NCBI GenBank assembly: GCA_945861855.1
Contig: CAMAWG010000003.1
Span: forward strand, 19,025-83,024
Source of the DNA: Rhodoplanes serenus
GTDB taxonomy: Bacteria; Pseudomonadota; Alphaproteobacteria; Rhizobiales; Xanthobacteraceae
Direction: 5' to 3'
DNA: 64,000 bases
Shown here: in pieces, positions 36,499-46,038 of the stretch
Position numbering within the stretch: position 1 is the stretch's first letter
Layout of the letters: every line of letters begins with the position of its first letter
The notes under the pieces: generated by a model
What the model was told of the DNA's origin: nothing
Databases searched by the model: none
Seen by the model: only the letters and a program-made list of their open reading frames with translations
Position numbers and translations under genes: made by a program

Positions 36499-37725
36499 TC
36501 AGCGCGAGCTCGCCGGCAGCATCGGCCGCAGCACGAGCACGAGCGGAAGCGTCAGCAGGCACATGCCGGCCACCGCCATGAGCGCGGACGGCACGCCGAC
36601 CGAGTCGCCCACGAGACCGTAGAGCGCGGGCGAGATCGCGCCGGAGCCGATCGTGCCGGTGTAGAAGATGCCGAACATCCGCGTGCGCTGGGCGGGCTCG
36701 ACGAGCTCCGGCACCGAGCCGTAGAGCACCGACGAAGTGCCGTTGAGCATGATGCCGATGACCGGCAGCACGATCAGCGCCGCTTCGAGCGGCAGCGGCA
36801 AGAGCGCGAGAATGCCCGCCATGGTCAGCCCTTCGGTCAGGCACACGGTCGCGATCACGCCGATGCGCGCGCCGATGAAGGCGCAGACGAGCTTGCCCAC
36901 GGCGCCGCCGGCAAACACCAGCGTCAGCGCGAGGCCCACGGTCGGCAGGCTCGCGCCTTTGGCGATCAGGATGAACGGCAGGAAGATCAGGAAGCCCATG
37001 CGGGTCGCGCTGTCGACCATGCCGATCGACAGCAGCACCGAAAAGCCGAACCGGCTGGGACGGCCGCTCGTGCCGGACGCCGCGGCCTCGGCTTCGCCGG
37101 CCGGCGCCCCGGCGGCTTCGGCCGGCAATCGCGGCGCCAGCCAGAAGATCGCCACGGCCGTGGAGATGCCGACCAGCCCCATGATGGAGAGCACCGGCTG
37201 CCACGGCAGCAGCACCAGCATCAGCGAGGCCGCCGCCGGCACCGACATCTTGCCGATGTCGCCCGCAAAATTGTAGGTGCCGAGCGCCTTCATCGACCTC
37301 GGCCCGGCGAAGGCGCGGGCCACGAGCGCGGAGGCGAGCGGATGCTGGGTGCTGGAGCCCAAGCCCCCGATCAGCAGCGCCGCCACCAGGGTCCAGAAGC
37401 CGATGCTTGCGCCGGCGATCAGATAGCCGATGCCCGACAGCGCGGTGCCGACGGCCAGAACAAGAGGCAGGCCGAGGCGTTCGGCGAGCAGTGCGGACGG
37501 AATCTGGAAGCCCGCCATCGCGCCGGAGTAGCAGGTGCGCAGGAGACCCAGCGCGGCATAGCCGATGCCGAACTCGGCCTGCCAGAGCGGCAGCATGACG
37601 TAGATCAGATCGGTGTAGCCGTCGTGCAGCGCATGCGCGCCGGAGGAAACCCCGATCGCGCGGCGTTCGTCGGCGCGGGTGGCGACCGCGTCGCCCGGCT
37701 GGCCTGAGGCGGCGGCCGTGCTCAT
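36499..37725 (-). CDS. MFS transporter
   Basis: HALHDGYTDLIYVMLPLWQAEFGIGYAALGLLRTCYSGAMAGFQIPSALLAERLG; multiple TM segments. Confidence 0.9.
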   Translation of the reverse strand: MSTAAASGQPGDAVATRADERRAIGVSSGAHALHDGYTDLIYVMLPLWQAEFGIGYAALGLLRTCYSGAMAGFQIPSALLAERLGLPLVLAVGTALSGIGYLIAGASIGFWTLVAALLIGGLGSSTQHPLASALVARAFAGPRSMKALGTYNFAGDIGKMSVPAAASLMLVLLPWQPVLSIMGLVGISTAVAIFWLAPRLPAEAAGAPAGEAEAAASGTSGRPSRFGFSVLLSIGMVDSATRMGFLIFLPFILIAKGASLPTVGLALTLVFAGGAVGKLVCAFIGARIGVIATVCLTEGLTMAGILALLPLPLEAALIVLPVIGIMLNGTSSVLYGSVPELVEPAQRTRMFGIFYTGTIGSGAISPALYGLVGDSVGVPSALMAVAGMCLLTLPLVLVLRPMLPASSR

Positions 37726-38204
37726 GAGCCTGCCTTGCGGCGCTCGACGAAGACCGTGCTGGTGAAGGAGATCACGGTTTCGCCCTTCTGATTGACGCCG
37801 CTGTTGCGGATCGACATCAGACCCCATTCGGGCCGGCTTTTGGAAGTGCGCTTTTCGACGACCTCGGTGGAATAGGCGACGATGTCGCCGGCATAGACCG
37901 GCTTCTGCCATTTCAGCTCGCGGAAGCCGGGCGACGGCCCAAGCTTCGCAACAGGCTCACCGCGCGCGCGGCACGCGTCGTCCTCGCGGCGCTTGTGCTC
38001 GACCATCAGCCGCATCCAGGTCGAGGCGGTGTGCCAGCCCGAGGCGCAGAGCGCGCCGAAATGCGAGCGCGCCGCGGCGGCCTCGTCGAGATGGAACGCC
38101 TGCGGATCGAAGCGCCGCGCGAACGCCTTGATGTCCTCGGCGGTGAAGGTGTGGCGGCCGAGTTCGGCGTGTTCGCCGACGACGGTGTCGTCCCAGAATT
38201 TCAT
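37722..38204 (-). CDS. MaoC family dehydratase
   Basis: FTAEDIKAFARRFDPQAFHLDEAAAARSHFGALCASGWHTASTWMRLM hot-dog/MaoC signature. Confidence 0.92.
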   Translation of the reverse strand: MKFWDDTVVGEHAELGRHTFTAEDIKAFARRFDPQAFHLDEAAAARSHFGALCASGWHTASTWMRLMVEHKRREDDACRARGEPVAKLGPSPGFRELKWQKPVYAGDIVAYSTEVVEKRTSKSRPEWGLMSIRNSGVNQKGETVISFTSTVFVERRKAGS

Positions 38205-38704
38205 GACGCGGCCTTCACGCGCCGCCCCAGCATCAGCGACGTGGTCAGGGACATCACCCGGTTGCCGGCCGGGTCGAACAGCTCGAACTCGAAGCGCACG
38301 AAGCCCATGTCGGGCCGGCTCTTGGAGGTGCGGGTGTCGAGCACGGTCGCCCGGAGCCGCAACTCGGCGTCGGGGCGGACCGGCAGAAGCCAGCGCACCT
38401 CATCGACCCCCGGCGCGCCCATCGAGCTGGACCGGCCGACGAAGGCGTCGACGCACATGCGCATCACGATGCAGCAGAGATACCAGCCGGAGGCCGAGAG
38501 CCCGCCCAGCATGGTGTCCCGCGCCGCGGCCTCGTCGAGATGCATCGGCTGCGGATCGAACTCCGCGGCGAACGCGATCATCTCCTCGCGCGGCAGGCGG
38601 CGGGGGCCGTGCTCGAAGGTGCGGCCCGGCGTGAAGTCTTCCCAAGTCAGTTCAGGCCAGGTCAGTTCAGGCACGGAGGCTTGCGCTTTCGGCTGAGGTT
38701 TCAA
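38201..38704 (-). CDS. MaoC family dehydratase
   Basis: LPREEMIAFAAEFDPQPMHLDEAAARDTMLGGLSASGWYLCCIVMRM. Confidence 0.92.
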   Translation of the reverse strand: MKPQPKAQASVPELTWPELTWEDFTPGRTFEHGPRRLPREEMIAFAAEFDPQPMHLDEAAARDTMLGGLSASGWYLCCIVMRMCVDAFVGRSSSMGAPGVDEVRWLLPVRPDAELRLRATVLDTRTSKSRPDMGFVRFEFELFDPAGNRVMSLTTSLMLGRRVKAAS

Positions 38705-38869
38705 CCGTTAGAAACCGTGGCGCGCGGCGCGTCAACCGCAAGCCTGCGCGATCCGCCGCAATAACGGCGGGAATTGAACATGATTGTCCATTCAGGATTG
38801 TTCATTCTTGCTAAACTTATCGCTTACCAAACTGCCCCGCACGGATCGTCGCGACGGGAGGACCCAAAG

Positions 38870-39160
38870 ATGTTCAGCTTCCGCGACCTGTTTCAGTGGG
38901 AACGCTTCGTCACGCCCTCGATTATCAAGCTGTTCTTCTGGCTGGCAATCGCCATCATCGTGCTGTTCGGGCTCTCGGCCATCGCATCCGCGGTGCAGAT
39001 GATGGCGGTCAGCGCCGGCGTCGGCGTTTTCATGCTGATCGGGGCGTTGCTCGGCGTGACGATCGGAATTCTGTTCGCGCGGATCGTCGCCGAGTTCGTC
39101 CTGATCGTGTTCCGCATCAACGAGCACCTGGGCGCCATCCGCAGCCGGGGCGATCTTTAG
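38870..39160 (+). CDS. DUF4282 domain-containing membrane protein
   Basis: MFSFRDLFQWERFVTPSIIKLFFWLAIAIIVLFGLSAIAS ... RIVAEFVLIVFRINEHL. Confidence 0.88.
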   Translation: MFSFRDLFQWERFVTPSIIKLFFWLAIAIIVLFGLSAIASAVQMMAVSAGVGVFMLIGALLGVTIGILFARIVAEFVLIVFRINEHLGAIRSRGDL

Positions 39161-39167
39161 GGCAGGC

Positions 39168-39632
39168 ATGAGCCGGGCATTCGTCAAGGAAGACGACAGT
39201 GGCGGGATCGAGCCGCTGCCCGACCGGCCGATTTCCGAGCATCCCAACATCGTGACGCCGGAGGGCCTCGCGGCCATCGAACGCATCGTGGCGAAACTGC
39301 AGGAACGCCATGCCGCGGCATTCAAGGCGGAGGACCGCGCGGCGCAGAGCGGGGTCGCGCGCGATCTGCGCTACTGGAGCGCGCGGCGCGCCAGCGCCCA
39401 GGTGCTCAAGGCCCCGGACGCGCCGTCGGAGGCCGCCTTCGGTACGACGGTGACGATCATGCGCGACGACGGCCGCAAACAGATTTGGCGCATCGTCGGC
39501 GAGGACGAGGCCGATCCCGCGAAAGGCACTTTGTCCTTTGTGTCGCCGGTGGCGCGGGCACTGATCGGCAAGCGCGTCGGCGACGTTGTGCGCGCCGGCA
39601 ATTCCGACGCGGAGATCGTCGATATTTCCTAA
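39168..39632 (+). CDS. GreA/GreB family transcription elongation factor
   Basis: MSRAFVKEDD ... VTPEGLAAIERIVAKLQ ... FGTTVTIMRDDGRKQIWRIVGEDEADPAKGTLSFVSPVARALIGKRVGDVV. Confidence 0.92.
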   Translation: MSRAFVKEDDSGGIEPLPDRPISEHPNIVTPEGLAAIERIVAKLQERHAAAFKAEDRAAQSGVARDLRYWSARRASAQVLKAPDAPSEAAFGTTVTIMRDDGRKQIWRIVGEDEADPAKGTLSFVSPVARALIGKRVGDVVRAGNSDAEIVDIS

Positions 39633-40735
39633 GTGTTGAAGCGGAAGTGCATCACGTCGCCGTCGGCGACGACATACTCCTTGCCTTCCAGCCGGAGCTT
39701 GCCGGCGTCGCGCGCGCCGGATTCACCACCGTACTTCACGAAGTCGTCGTAGCCGATGGTCTCGGCGCGGATGAAGCCGCGCTCGAAGTCGGTGTGGATC
39801 ACGCCCGCGGCCTTCGGCCCCTTGGTGCCCTTGGTGATGGTCCAGGCCCGCGCCTCCTTCGGACCCACCGTGAAATAGGTCACGAGATGCAGGAGGTCAT
39901 AGCCGGCGCGAATAAGCCGGTCGAGGCCGGTTTCCTTCAGCCCGAGATCGGCGAGGAAGCTCTGGCGTTCCTCAGCCGGCAGCGCCGCGATCTCCGACTC
40001 GATCTTGGCCGAGATCACAACCCATCCCGCGCCTTCCTTCTTTGCGAGTGCCTCGACTTTTTCCGACAGGGCGTTGCCGGTCGCAGCCGAGCCCTCGTCC
40101 ACATTGCACACATAAAGCACCGGCTGCGCCGTCAGCATGCCAAGCTGATGAAACAGCGACTCCTCCTCGGGCTTGCGTTCGACGAACCGCGCCGGCTTGC
40201 CCTCGCGCAACAGCACGAGTGCGCGCTTGATTAGATCGAGCGCCACCTTGGCGTCTTTCGCCTCCTCGCCGCTGCCCTTGGCCTTTTTCTCAAGATTGTC
40301 GACACGCTTCTCCAAACTTTCGAGATCCGCGAGCATCAATTCGGTCTCGACCGTCTCGATATCGGCGACCGGATCGATCCGGCCATCGACGTGGGTCACG
40401 TCGTCGTCCTTGAAGCAGCGCACCACATGGGCGACGGCGTCCACCTCGCGGATGTTGGCCAGGAACTGATTGCCGAGCCCCTCGCCCTTCGAGGCGCCGC
40501 GCACGAGCCCTGCGATGTCGACGAACGACAGCCGCGTGGGAATGATCTGCTCGGACTTGCCCAGCTTCGCCAGCGTGTCGAGCCGCGGATCCGGCACCGC
40601 CACCTCGCCGACGTTCGGCTCGATGGTGCAGAACGGATAGTTCGCCGCCTGCGCCGCCGCGGTCTGCGTCAGCGCATTGAAGAGCGTCGACTTGCCGACA
40701 TTGGGCATACCGACGATGCCGCATTTGAAGCCCAT
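39629..40735 (-). CDS. ychF: redox-regulated ATPase YchF
   Basis: MGFKCGIVGMPNVGKSTLFNALTQTAAAQAANYPFCTIEPNVG. Confidence 0.97.
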   Translation of the reverse strand: MGFKCGIVGMPNVGKSTLFNALTQTAAAQAANYPFCTIEPNVGEVAVPDPRLDTLAKLGKSEQIIPTRLSFVDIAGLVRGASKGEGLGNQFLANIREVDAVAHVVRCFKDDDVTHVDGRIDPVADIETVETELMLADLESLEKRVDNLEKKAKGSGEEAKDAKVALDLIKRALVLLREGKPARFVERKPEEESLFHQLGMLTAQPVLYVCNVDEGSAATGNALSEKVEALAKKEGAGWVVISAKIESEIAALPAEERQSFLADLGLKETGLDRLIRAGYDLLHLVTYFTVGPKEARAWTITKGTKGPKAAGVIHTDFERGFIRAETIGYDDFVKYGGESGARDAGKLRLEGKEYVVADGDVMHFRFNT

Positions 40736-40744
40736 GAGATTATT

Positions 40745-41197
40745 TCACCTGGAAAAACTGAAATTGGGATCGAGTTTGAAGGGGCTGACAATGGTCATGT
40801 CGCCCACTCGGTGCTCGTGTTGCATATCCTCGCTGAAAAACAAGCCGCAATGGGCAAGCGATGCAGAAGCCAGCAACATGCAATCCCACCAACTGTAGCC
40901 GTACCGATCCCCGATCGCCCACGCGGCTTGGGTGGTGAAAAAATCGTAGGGAGCGGTGCAAAACTCGCTCAAGAAACCGACGAAACGTCTCACCTCATTG
41001 ACCGTCGCGACGCGGCGCCTTACCGCGAGCACGTGGTAGCACTCGTTTAGACTTTGCGGGCTGAGCACCAGAGTATGGTCCTTGACGATCTGCCTCAGCA
41101 AATCCGCCCCGCGCTTTTGCTTTTCCGGCTCCGTCGGATCGATCGCGTAGACGAGTAGATTCGTATCGACGAAGCAGTTCGTCTTCCCGTTCTGCAT
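40745..41197 (-). CDS. PIN domain-containing (VapC-type) toxin
   Basis: MQNGKTNCFVDTNLLVYAIDPTEPEKQKRGADLL ... YGYSWWDCMLLASASLAHCGLFFSEDMQHEHRV. Confidence 0.9.
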   Translation of the reverse strand: MQNGKTNCFVDTNLLVYAIDPTEPEKQKRGADLLRQIVKDHTLVLSPQSLNECYHVLAVRRRVATVNEVRRFVGFLSEFCTAPYDFFTTQAAWAIGDRYGYSWWDCMLLASASLAHCGLFFSEDMQHEHRVGDMTIVSPFKLDPNFSFSR

Positions 41198-41417
41198 AGA
41201 GCGCCTCGCGTCCGGGCCACGCCTTGCCGGCGCCGGGGAAACCCGGGCCACTCAGAAACCTCTCCAGCATAGCCAACTTGTCCGGCTCGTTCGTTCGTTT
41301 GCACCGTTCCGCCAGCAGATCGGCCACGAAGCGCGACAAGCTCTTATCCGCCTTGGCGGCCTCGATCCGCGCTCGGTGCGCGAGATCGTCGGGCAGCGTG
41401 ATGGTGACGTTTTTCAT
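40995..41417 (-). CDS. ribbon-helix-helix (VapB-type) antitoxin, extensively overlapping the toxin ORF
   Basis: MKNVTITLPDDLAHRARIEAAKADKSLSRFVADLLAERCKR; ORF continues ~200 nt into the downstream PIN gene in another frame. Confidence 0.72.
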   Translation of the reverse strand: MKNVTITLPDDLAHRARIEAAKADKSLSRFVADLLAERCKRTNEPDKLAMLERFLSGPGFPGAGKAWPGREALYAEREDELLRRYESTRLRDRSDGAGKAKARGGFAEADRQGPYSGAQPAKSKRVLPRARGKAPRRDGQ

Positions 41418-41428
41418 GACACGGGTAT

Positions 41429-41444
41429 CGTGTTTCCGTGTTTC
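41429..41444. promoter_or_regulatory. putative antitoxin operator: tandem 8-bp repeat CGTGTTTC-CGTGTTTC
   Basis: perfect tandem 8-mer just upstream of the RHH antitoxin start at 41417; also ACACG-n5-CGTGT at 41419-41433. Confidence 0.5.
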
Positions 41445-41448
41445 AGTG

Positions 41449-42048
41449 TCAAGCGGATTCCTCGGGCTGGCCAAAGCCCTTGGCATCCATCGCGAGATGC
41501 ACCTTGTTCTGGAAACTCGCGTCCTCGCCGCGCGCCAGAAGCTCGGCGTTGTCGGCGACGATGCCGATGAGCGCCTCGACCCAGTCGCGCTCGCTCTTGG
41601 CGAAGTCGCTGAGCACGTAAGGATGCACCATCTCCTTGACGCCGGGATGGCCGATGCCGATCCGCACCCGGCGGTAATCGTTGCCGACATGCGCGGTAAT
41701 CGAGCGCAGGCCGTTGTGCCCGGCGATTCCACCTCCGGTCTTCACCCGCATTTTGCCCGGCGGCAGTTCGAGCTCGTCCTGGAACACCACCACGTCGGAG
41801 AGCGCCATCTTGTAGAAATGCATGGCCTCGGCGACCGCATGCCCGGACTCGTTCATGAAAGTGCCGGGCAGGAGCAATTGCACGCGCTCGCCGCCGAGCG
41901 GTCCTTCCGCCACCACACCCTGAAAGCGGCGGCGCCACGGCGGAAAGCCGTGGCGCTTGGCGATGGCGTCGACCGCCATGAAGCCGATGTTGTGCCGGTT
42001 GCGAGCATACTTTTCGCCGGGATTTCCCAGCCCGACGAAAAGCAGCAT
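41449..42048 (-). CDS. pth: aminoacyl-tRNA hydrolase
   Basis: [30 protein letters not shown] ... [32 protein letters not shown]. Confidence 0.97.
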   Translation of the reverse strand: MLLFVGLGNPGEKYARNRHNIGFMAVDAIAKRHGFPPWRRRFQGVVAEGPLGGERVQLLLPGTFMNESGHAVAEAMHFYKMALSDVVVFQDELELPPGKMRVKTGGGIAGHNGLRSITAHVGNDYRRVRIGIGHPGVKEMVHPYVLSDFAKSERDWVEALIGIVADNAELLARGEDASFQNKVHLAMDAKGFGQPEESA

Positions 42049-42070
42049 GACGAACCGTCCGTGTATCGCC

Positions 42071-42838
42071 TCACTTCTTCGGTGCAGCACCGCCAGCAGC
42101 AGGTGCAGCACCGCCAGCAGCCGGAGCAGCACCCGCAGCAGGTGCAGCGCCCGCAGCTGGAGCGGCGCCTGGAGCACCTTCGGCGCCCGGTACAACGCCA
42201 GCAGCAGCGGCGGCGGCAGCAGCGGCAGCCGCAGCAGCGGCGGCCTCGGCAGCGGCCTTCATTTCTTCGGCGTAGCCCGACGGCGGCACGATGGTCACCA
42301 GCGTCAGATCGATTCGCGAAGTCGCCTTCACGCCCGCCGGAAGCTTGATGTCGCTCAGATGCTTCGAATAGTTGATCTCGAGCTCGCCGACATCGACATC
42401 GATGTGGTCCGGAATCTCCTCCGGCTTGACCATGACGTCGATCGTATGGGTGACCATGTTCACGGTGCCGCCGCGCTTCACGCCGGGGGCCGTATCGGCA
42501 TTGGTCACGCGAATGGGGATCGCGACGCGGATCACCGCGCCCTCGCCAAGCCGCATGAAGTCCACATGCAGCGGGTTGTCGCGGATCGCATCGAGCTGGA
42601 AGTCGCGCGGGATCACGCGGTGCTTCTGGCCGTCGACCTCGAGGTCGTAGACGGTGGTCAGAAACCGCCCGGCGTAGATCTTCTGCCGCAGGTCGGCGTA
42701 ATCGAGCGAAATGGTGATCGGCGGCTTGGAATCGCCGTAGATCACTCCTGGTACTCTGCCAGCGCGACGCTCCGACCGGGCGGCCCCCTTGCCTGCCTTC
42801 GGACGCGCCGTCGCCTTGATTTCCTTGACGGTCGCCAT
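42071..42838 (-). CDS. rplY: 50S ribosomal protein L25/general stress protein Ctc with Ala/Pro/Gly-rich repetitive tail
   Basis: [46 protein letters not shown] ... [12 protein letters not shown] ... poly-Ala and APAAG repeats. Confidence 0.96.
   Translation of the reverse strand: MATVKEIKATARPKAGKGAARSERRAGRVPGVIYGDSKPPITISLDYADLRQKIYAGRFLTTVYDLEVDGQKHRVIPRDFQLDAIRDNPLHVDFMRLGEGAVIRVAIPIRVTNADTAPGVKRGGTVNMVTHTIDVMVKPEEIPDHIDVDVGELEINYSKHLSDIKLPAGVKATSRIDLTLVTIVPPSGYAEEMKAAAEAAAAAAAAAAAAAAAGVVPGAEGAPGAAPAAGAAPAAGAAPAAGGAAPAAGGAAPKK
42081..42170. repeat. tandem GC-rich repeats of 21/21/18/18/12 bp within the rplY 3' end
   Basis: units beginning GG(T/A)GC(A/G)GC at 42081, 42102, 42123, 42141, 42159. 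Confidence 0.8.
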
Positions 42839-42992
42839 GACGTAAGTCCTCGTGTTTAGGCTCGAAATTAAAGGGTTTTGGCCCGCGGCATGCCTCCAGG
42901 GGTGCTGGAACCGCAAGCTGGCGGCTGTATAGCGGTGCCGGGCGGCAAAGACAAGAAAACCGGCCGAAAATGAATCCGGGCAGGACGGCCGA

Positions 42993-43304
42993 TCAACCCT
43001 GGCCGGACGCGCCTTGTCCGGGGCCGGCATCGGCAAACTTGGTTTCCGCGGGCTTGGCCTCGAGCCTGGCTTCCAGCGCGGCAATCCGGACCTTGAGCGC
43101 CTCGTTTTCCTCGCGCGCCAGCCGGGCCATTTCCTTGACCGCCTCGAACTCCTCGCGCCGGACCACGTCGAGGTCGCCCAGGATGCGCTCGGCCTGTTGG
43201 CGCAGCATGGTGTCGAACTCGCGCCGCACGCCCTGGGCCACGCCAGCCGCGTCGTTCATCAGCCGCGCGGCTTCGTCGAAGAACCGGTTGTTTGTCTGGG
43301 CCAT
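42993..43304 (-). CDS. ubiK: accessory factor UbiK family protein
   Basis: MAQTNNRFFDEAARLMNDAAGVAQGVRREFDTMLRQQAERILGDLDVVRREEFEAVKEMARLAREENEALKVRIAALEARL. Confidence 0.92.
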   Translation of the reverse strand: MAQTNNRFFDEAARLMNDAAGVAQGVRREFDTMLRQQAERILGDLDVVRREEFEAVKEMARLAREENEALKVRIAALEARLEAKPAETKFADAGPGQGASGQG

Positions 43305-43518
43305 CGGCGTCTCCGGGCTCCTGGAAGCGATTGGACAGCACAAACAATGGCAATCGGACCCCGTAATCGCAAGAGCAAGGTCGAGGCATTGTTAAGCCAG
43401 GGGAGCGACGAGCCGCCTCATTCCCTGGAGCGGCCGAGGCCGAGAGAGGCTGCGCCGTCGCCGCGCCTTGACTTCGCCATCCTCGTGGCCGCATCACGGC
43501 TGAAGCGCCGGATTCATC

Positions 43519-44343
43519 ATGCCATTCCTCTCCCTGCAATTTCCCGCATTCGATCCCGTGCTGATCTCGATCGGCCCGTTCCAGATCCGCTGGTATGCGC
43601 TGGCCTATATCGCCGGCATCCTGCTTGGCTGGCTCTACGCGCGCGCGTTGATCCGCAGCGAGCGGCTGTGGGGGGGGCCTGCGCCGCTCACGCTCGCGGA
43701 CTTCGACGATTTCGTGCTGTGGGTGACGCTCGGCATCATTGTCGGCGGCCGGGCCGGCTACGTGCTGTTCTACAACCCGGCGCATTTCGCGGCGCATCCG
43801 CTGGAAGCCCTGCAACTGTGGAAGGGCGGCATGTCGGTCCACGGCGGCTTCGTCGGCTGCGTGGTGGCGGTCGTGCTGTTTGCGCGCCGGCGCGGCATCT
43901 CGATCCTGTCCCTCGGCGACCTCACCTGCGCGGCCGGAACGATCGGGCTGTTTCTCGGCCGCATCGCCAATTTCATCAACGGCGAGCTCTGGGGTCGCGC
44001 GACCGATGCGCCCTGGGGTATGGTGTTCCCGGGCGGCGGGCCGTTGCCGCGTCATCCAAGCCAGCTCTACGAGGCCACCCTCGAAGGCTTGGCGCTGTTC
44101 ATCGTGCTCTGGCTTTTCATACGGGCGGGCGCGCTGAAGCGGCCGGGGTTCGTGATCGGGGCCTTTGCCGTCGGCTATTCCATCGGCCGGATCGTCTGCG
44201 AGTTCTTCCGTGAGCCTGACGCGCAGCTTGGATTTCTCTGGGGGGGCCTGACCATGGGGATGCTGCTGTCGGTGCCGCTGATGCTCACCGGTCTGGCCTT
44301 CATCGTGGCCGCGCAAAAGCGCCCGCCGCTGCGCCACACCTGA
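43519..44343 (+). CDS. lgt: prolipoprotein diacylglyceryl transferase
   Basis: [28 protein letters not shown] ... [11 protein letters not shown] ... [14 protein letters not shown]. Confidence 0.97.
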   Translation: MPFLSLQFPAFDPVLISIGPFQIRWYALAYIAGILLGWLYARALIRSERLWGGPAPLTLADFDDFVLWVTLGIIVGGRAGYVLFYNPAHFAAHPLEALQLWKGGMSVHGGFVGCVVAVVLFARRRGISILSLGDLTCAAGTIGLFLGRIANFINGELWGRATDAPWGMVFPGGGPLPRHPSQLYEATLEGLALFIVLWLFIRAGALKRPGFVIGAFAVGYSIGRIVCEFFREPDAQLGFLWGGLTMGMLLSVPLMLTGLAFIVAAQKRPPLRHT

Positions 44344-44345
44344 AT

Positions 44346-45467
44346 GTGCCGGGCCTGACCATGGCGTCCACGCCGCTCGAAGCTGAAATTCGCCGGCGCA
44401 TCATGCTGGCCGGGCCGATGCCGGTGCGGCAGTTCATGACGCTGTGCCTGAGCCATCCCGAGCACGGCTACTACACGACGCGCGACCCGCTGGGCCGCGA
44501 CGGCGATTTCATCACCTCGCCCGAGATCAGCCAGGTGTTCGGCGAATTGCTCGGCCTGTGGGCGGCGTCGGCGTGGCACCGCATGGGGCAGCCGGAAAAC
44601 GTGCGGCTGGTCGAGCTGGGCCCCGGCCGCGGCACCATGATGCTCGATGCGCTGCGCGCGGCGCAGGTGGTGCCGGCGTTCCGCTCGGCGATCGTGCTGC
44701 ACCTGGTCGAGATCAGCCCGGCGCTGCGGGAGCGACAGCGGCAGGCGCTCGCCACGCTCGACGTGCCGATGCTCTGGCATGAAACCTTCGACGAAGTGCC
44801 GGACGGCCCCGCCATCGTTCTCGCCAACGAGATGTTCGACGCGTTGCCGGTGAACCAGGCGATCAAGCAGTTCAATGGCTGGTATGAGCGCGTGGTGGAA
44901 CTCAACAGCGAGGGCAACCTTGCGTTCGGGATGGCCAACGAAGTGATCCCGCTGTTCGACCAACTCGTGCCGGCAAGCCTGCGCGATGCGCCGATCGGCG
45001 CGATCTACGAATGGCGCGCCGACAATCTTCCGCTCGCGATCGGACGGCGGCTCGCGCATCAGGGCGGCGCCGCGCTGGTGATCGACTACGGGCATGTGGA
45101 GAGCGCGCCCGGCGACACCCTGCAGGCGGTCGGCTCGCATGCTTTCGTCAATCCGCTGGAATCTCCCGGCCAGGTCGATCTGACCGCCCATGTGGATTTT
45201 CAGCAGTTCGCCTCCGCCGCTGAGAGCATGGGTGCCCGCGTGCATGGACCGATCGAGCAGGGCAAGCTCCTCCGCAATCTCGGCATCGAGAAGCGCGCCG
45301 CCACGCTCAGGGCCGCCGCGCCGCCGAACAAGGCGGCCGAGATCGACAGCGCGGTGAAGCGTCTGCTCGGCGAAGGCCCCACCGAGATGGGCAAGCTGTT
45401 CAAGGCCATCGGCATCGCGAGCCCGGCCGTCGGCAAGCTGCCCGGCTTCGAGCCGGAGCCGCAGTGA
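44346..45467 (+). CDS. class I SAM-dependent methyltransferase (NDUFAF7/MidA-like, COG1565)
   Basis: FMTLCLSHPEHGYYTTRDPLGRDGDFITSPEISQVFGELLGLW ... VELGPGRGTMMLDALRA ... NEMFDALPVNQ; ATG at 44361 possible. Confidence 0.94.
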   Translation: MPGLTMASTPLEAEIRRRIMLAGPMPVRQFMTLCLSHPEHGYYTTRDPLGRDGDFITSPEISQVFGELLGLWAASAWHRMGQPENVRLVELGPGRGTMMLDALRAAQVVPAFRSAIVLHLVEISPALRERQRQALATLDVPMLWHETFDEVPDGPAIVLANEMFDALPVNQAIKQFNGWYERVVELNSEGNLAFGMANEVIPLFDQLVPASLRDAPIGAIYEWRADNLPLAIGRRLAHQGGAALVIDYGHVESAPGDTLQAVGSHAFVNPLESPGQVDLTAHVDFQQFASAAESMGARVHGPIEQGKLLRNLGIEKRAATLRAAAPPNKAAEIDSAVKRLLGEGPTEMGKLFKAIGIASPAVGKLPGFEPEPQ

Positions 45468-45513
45468 CCGCCGACGGGTGCCCGGCGGCGCGACGTGCAA
45501 TTCCCGCTAGCGC

Positions 45514-45912
45514 CTACGGACAGCGATGGCGATAACCGTCGTAGCCGAGATAGGTCATGCTGTACGGATCGTAGGACTTGAACCGCCGCATGCAGTAGGC
45601 AATCGGATCGCCGACCGGCACCCCATATCCCGGGTAGACCGGGGCCGGATAGCCGTAATAGCGCGGCTGTTGCGACGCGATGATGCCGCCCAGAATCATT
45701 CCGCCGATGATGCCGCCGACCACAGCACCGCTGCCGCCGCGGCGGCCACGATAGCGAACCTGGATTTCAGGCGCCGCTTGATCGAATTGCGCCATCAAGG
45801 CCGCCCCGCCGGCCGACGGACCGAGCGGCAGCGCCAATGCCGAACCGGCCGGGAAACATCCCACGCCGGCCACAATACCGAGGGCGAGCGCCCCGGATCT
45901 GATGAGTTTCAT
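45514..45912 (-). CDS. BA14K family protein
   Basis: C-terminus YCMRRFKSYDPYSMTYLGYDGYRHRCP is the BA14K-type signature; N-terminal signal peptide. Confidence 0.92.
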   Translation of the reverse strand: MKLIRSGALALGIVAGVGCFPAGSALALPLGPSAGGAALMAQFDQAAPEIQVRYRGRRGGSGAVVGGIIGGMILGGIIASQQPRYYGYPAPVYPGYGVPVGDPIAYCMRRFKSYDPYSMTYLGYDGYRHRCP

Positions 45913-46038
45913 AGGCTCTACTCCTGTCGTGATCCCATGCTGCGATACGCATCCGCGTGGGCCTGCAGGTTTTCATTGCATCGGGGCCGGTTTGGAATCA
46001 TTGATCTGAATCATATCAAGAAGCGGCCGCAGGTCCCC

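Noticed and set aside
42081-42260. regular repeat array considered as CRISPR-like
   Set aside because: In-frame coding repeats of rplY with no unique spacers
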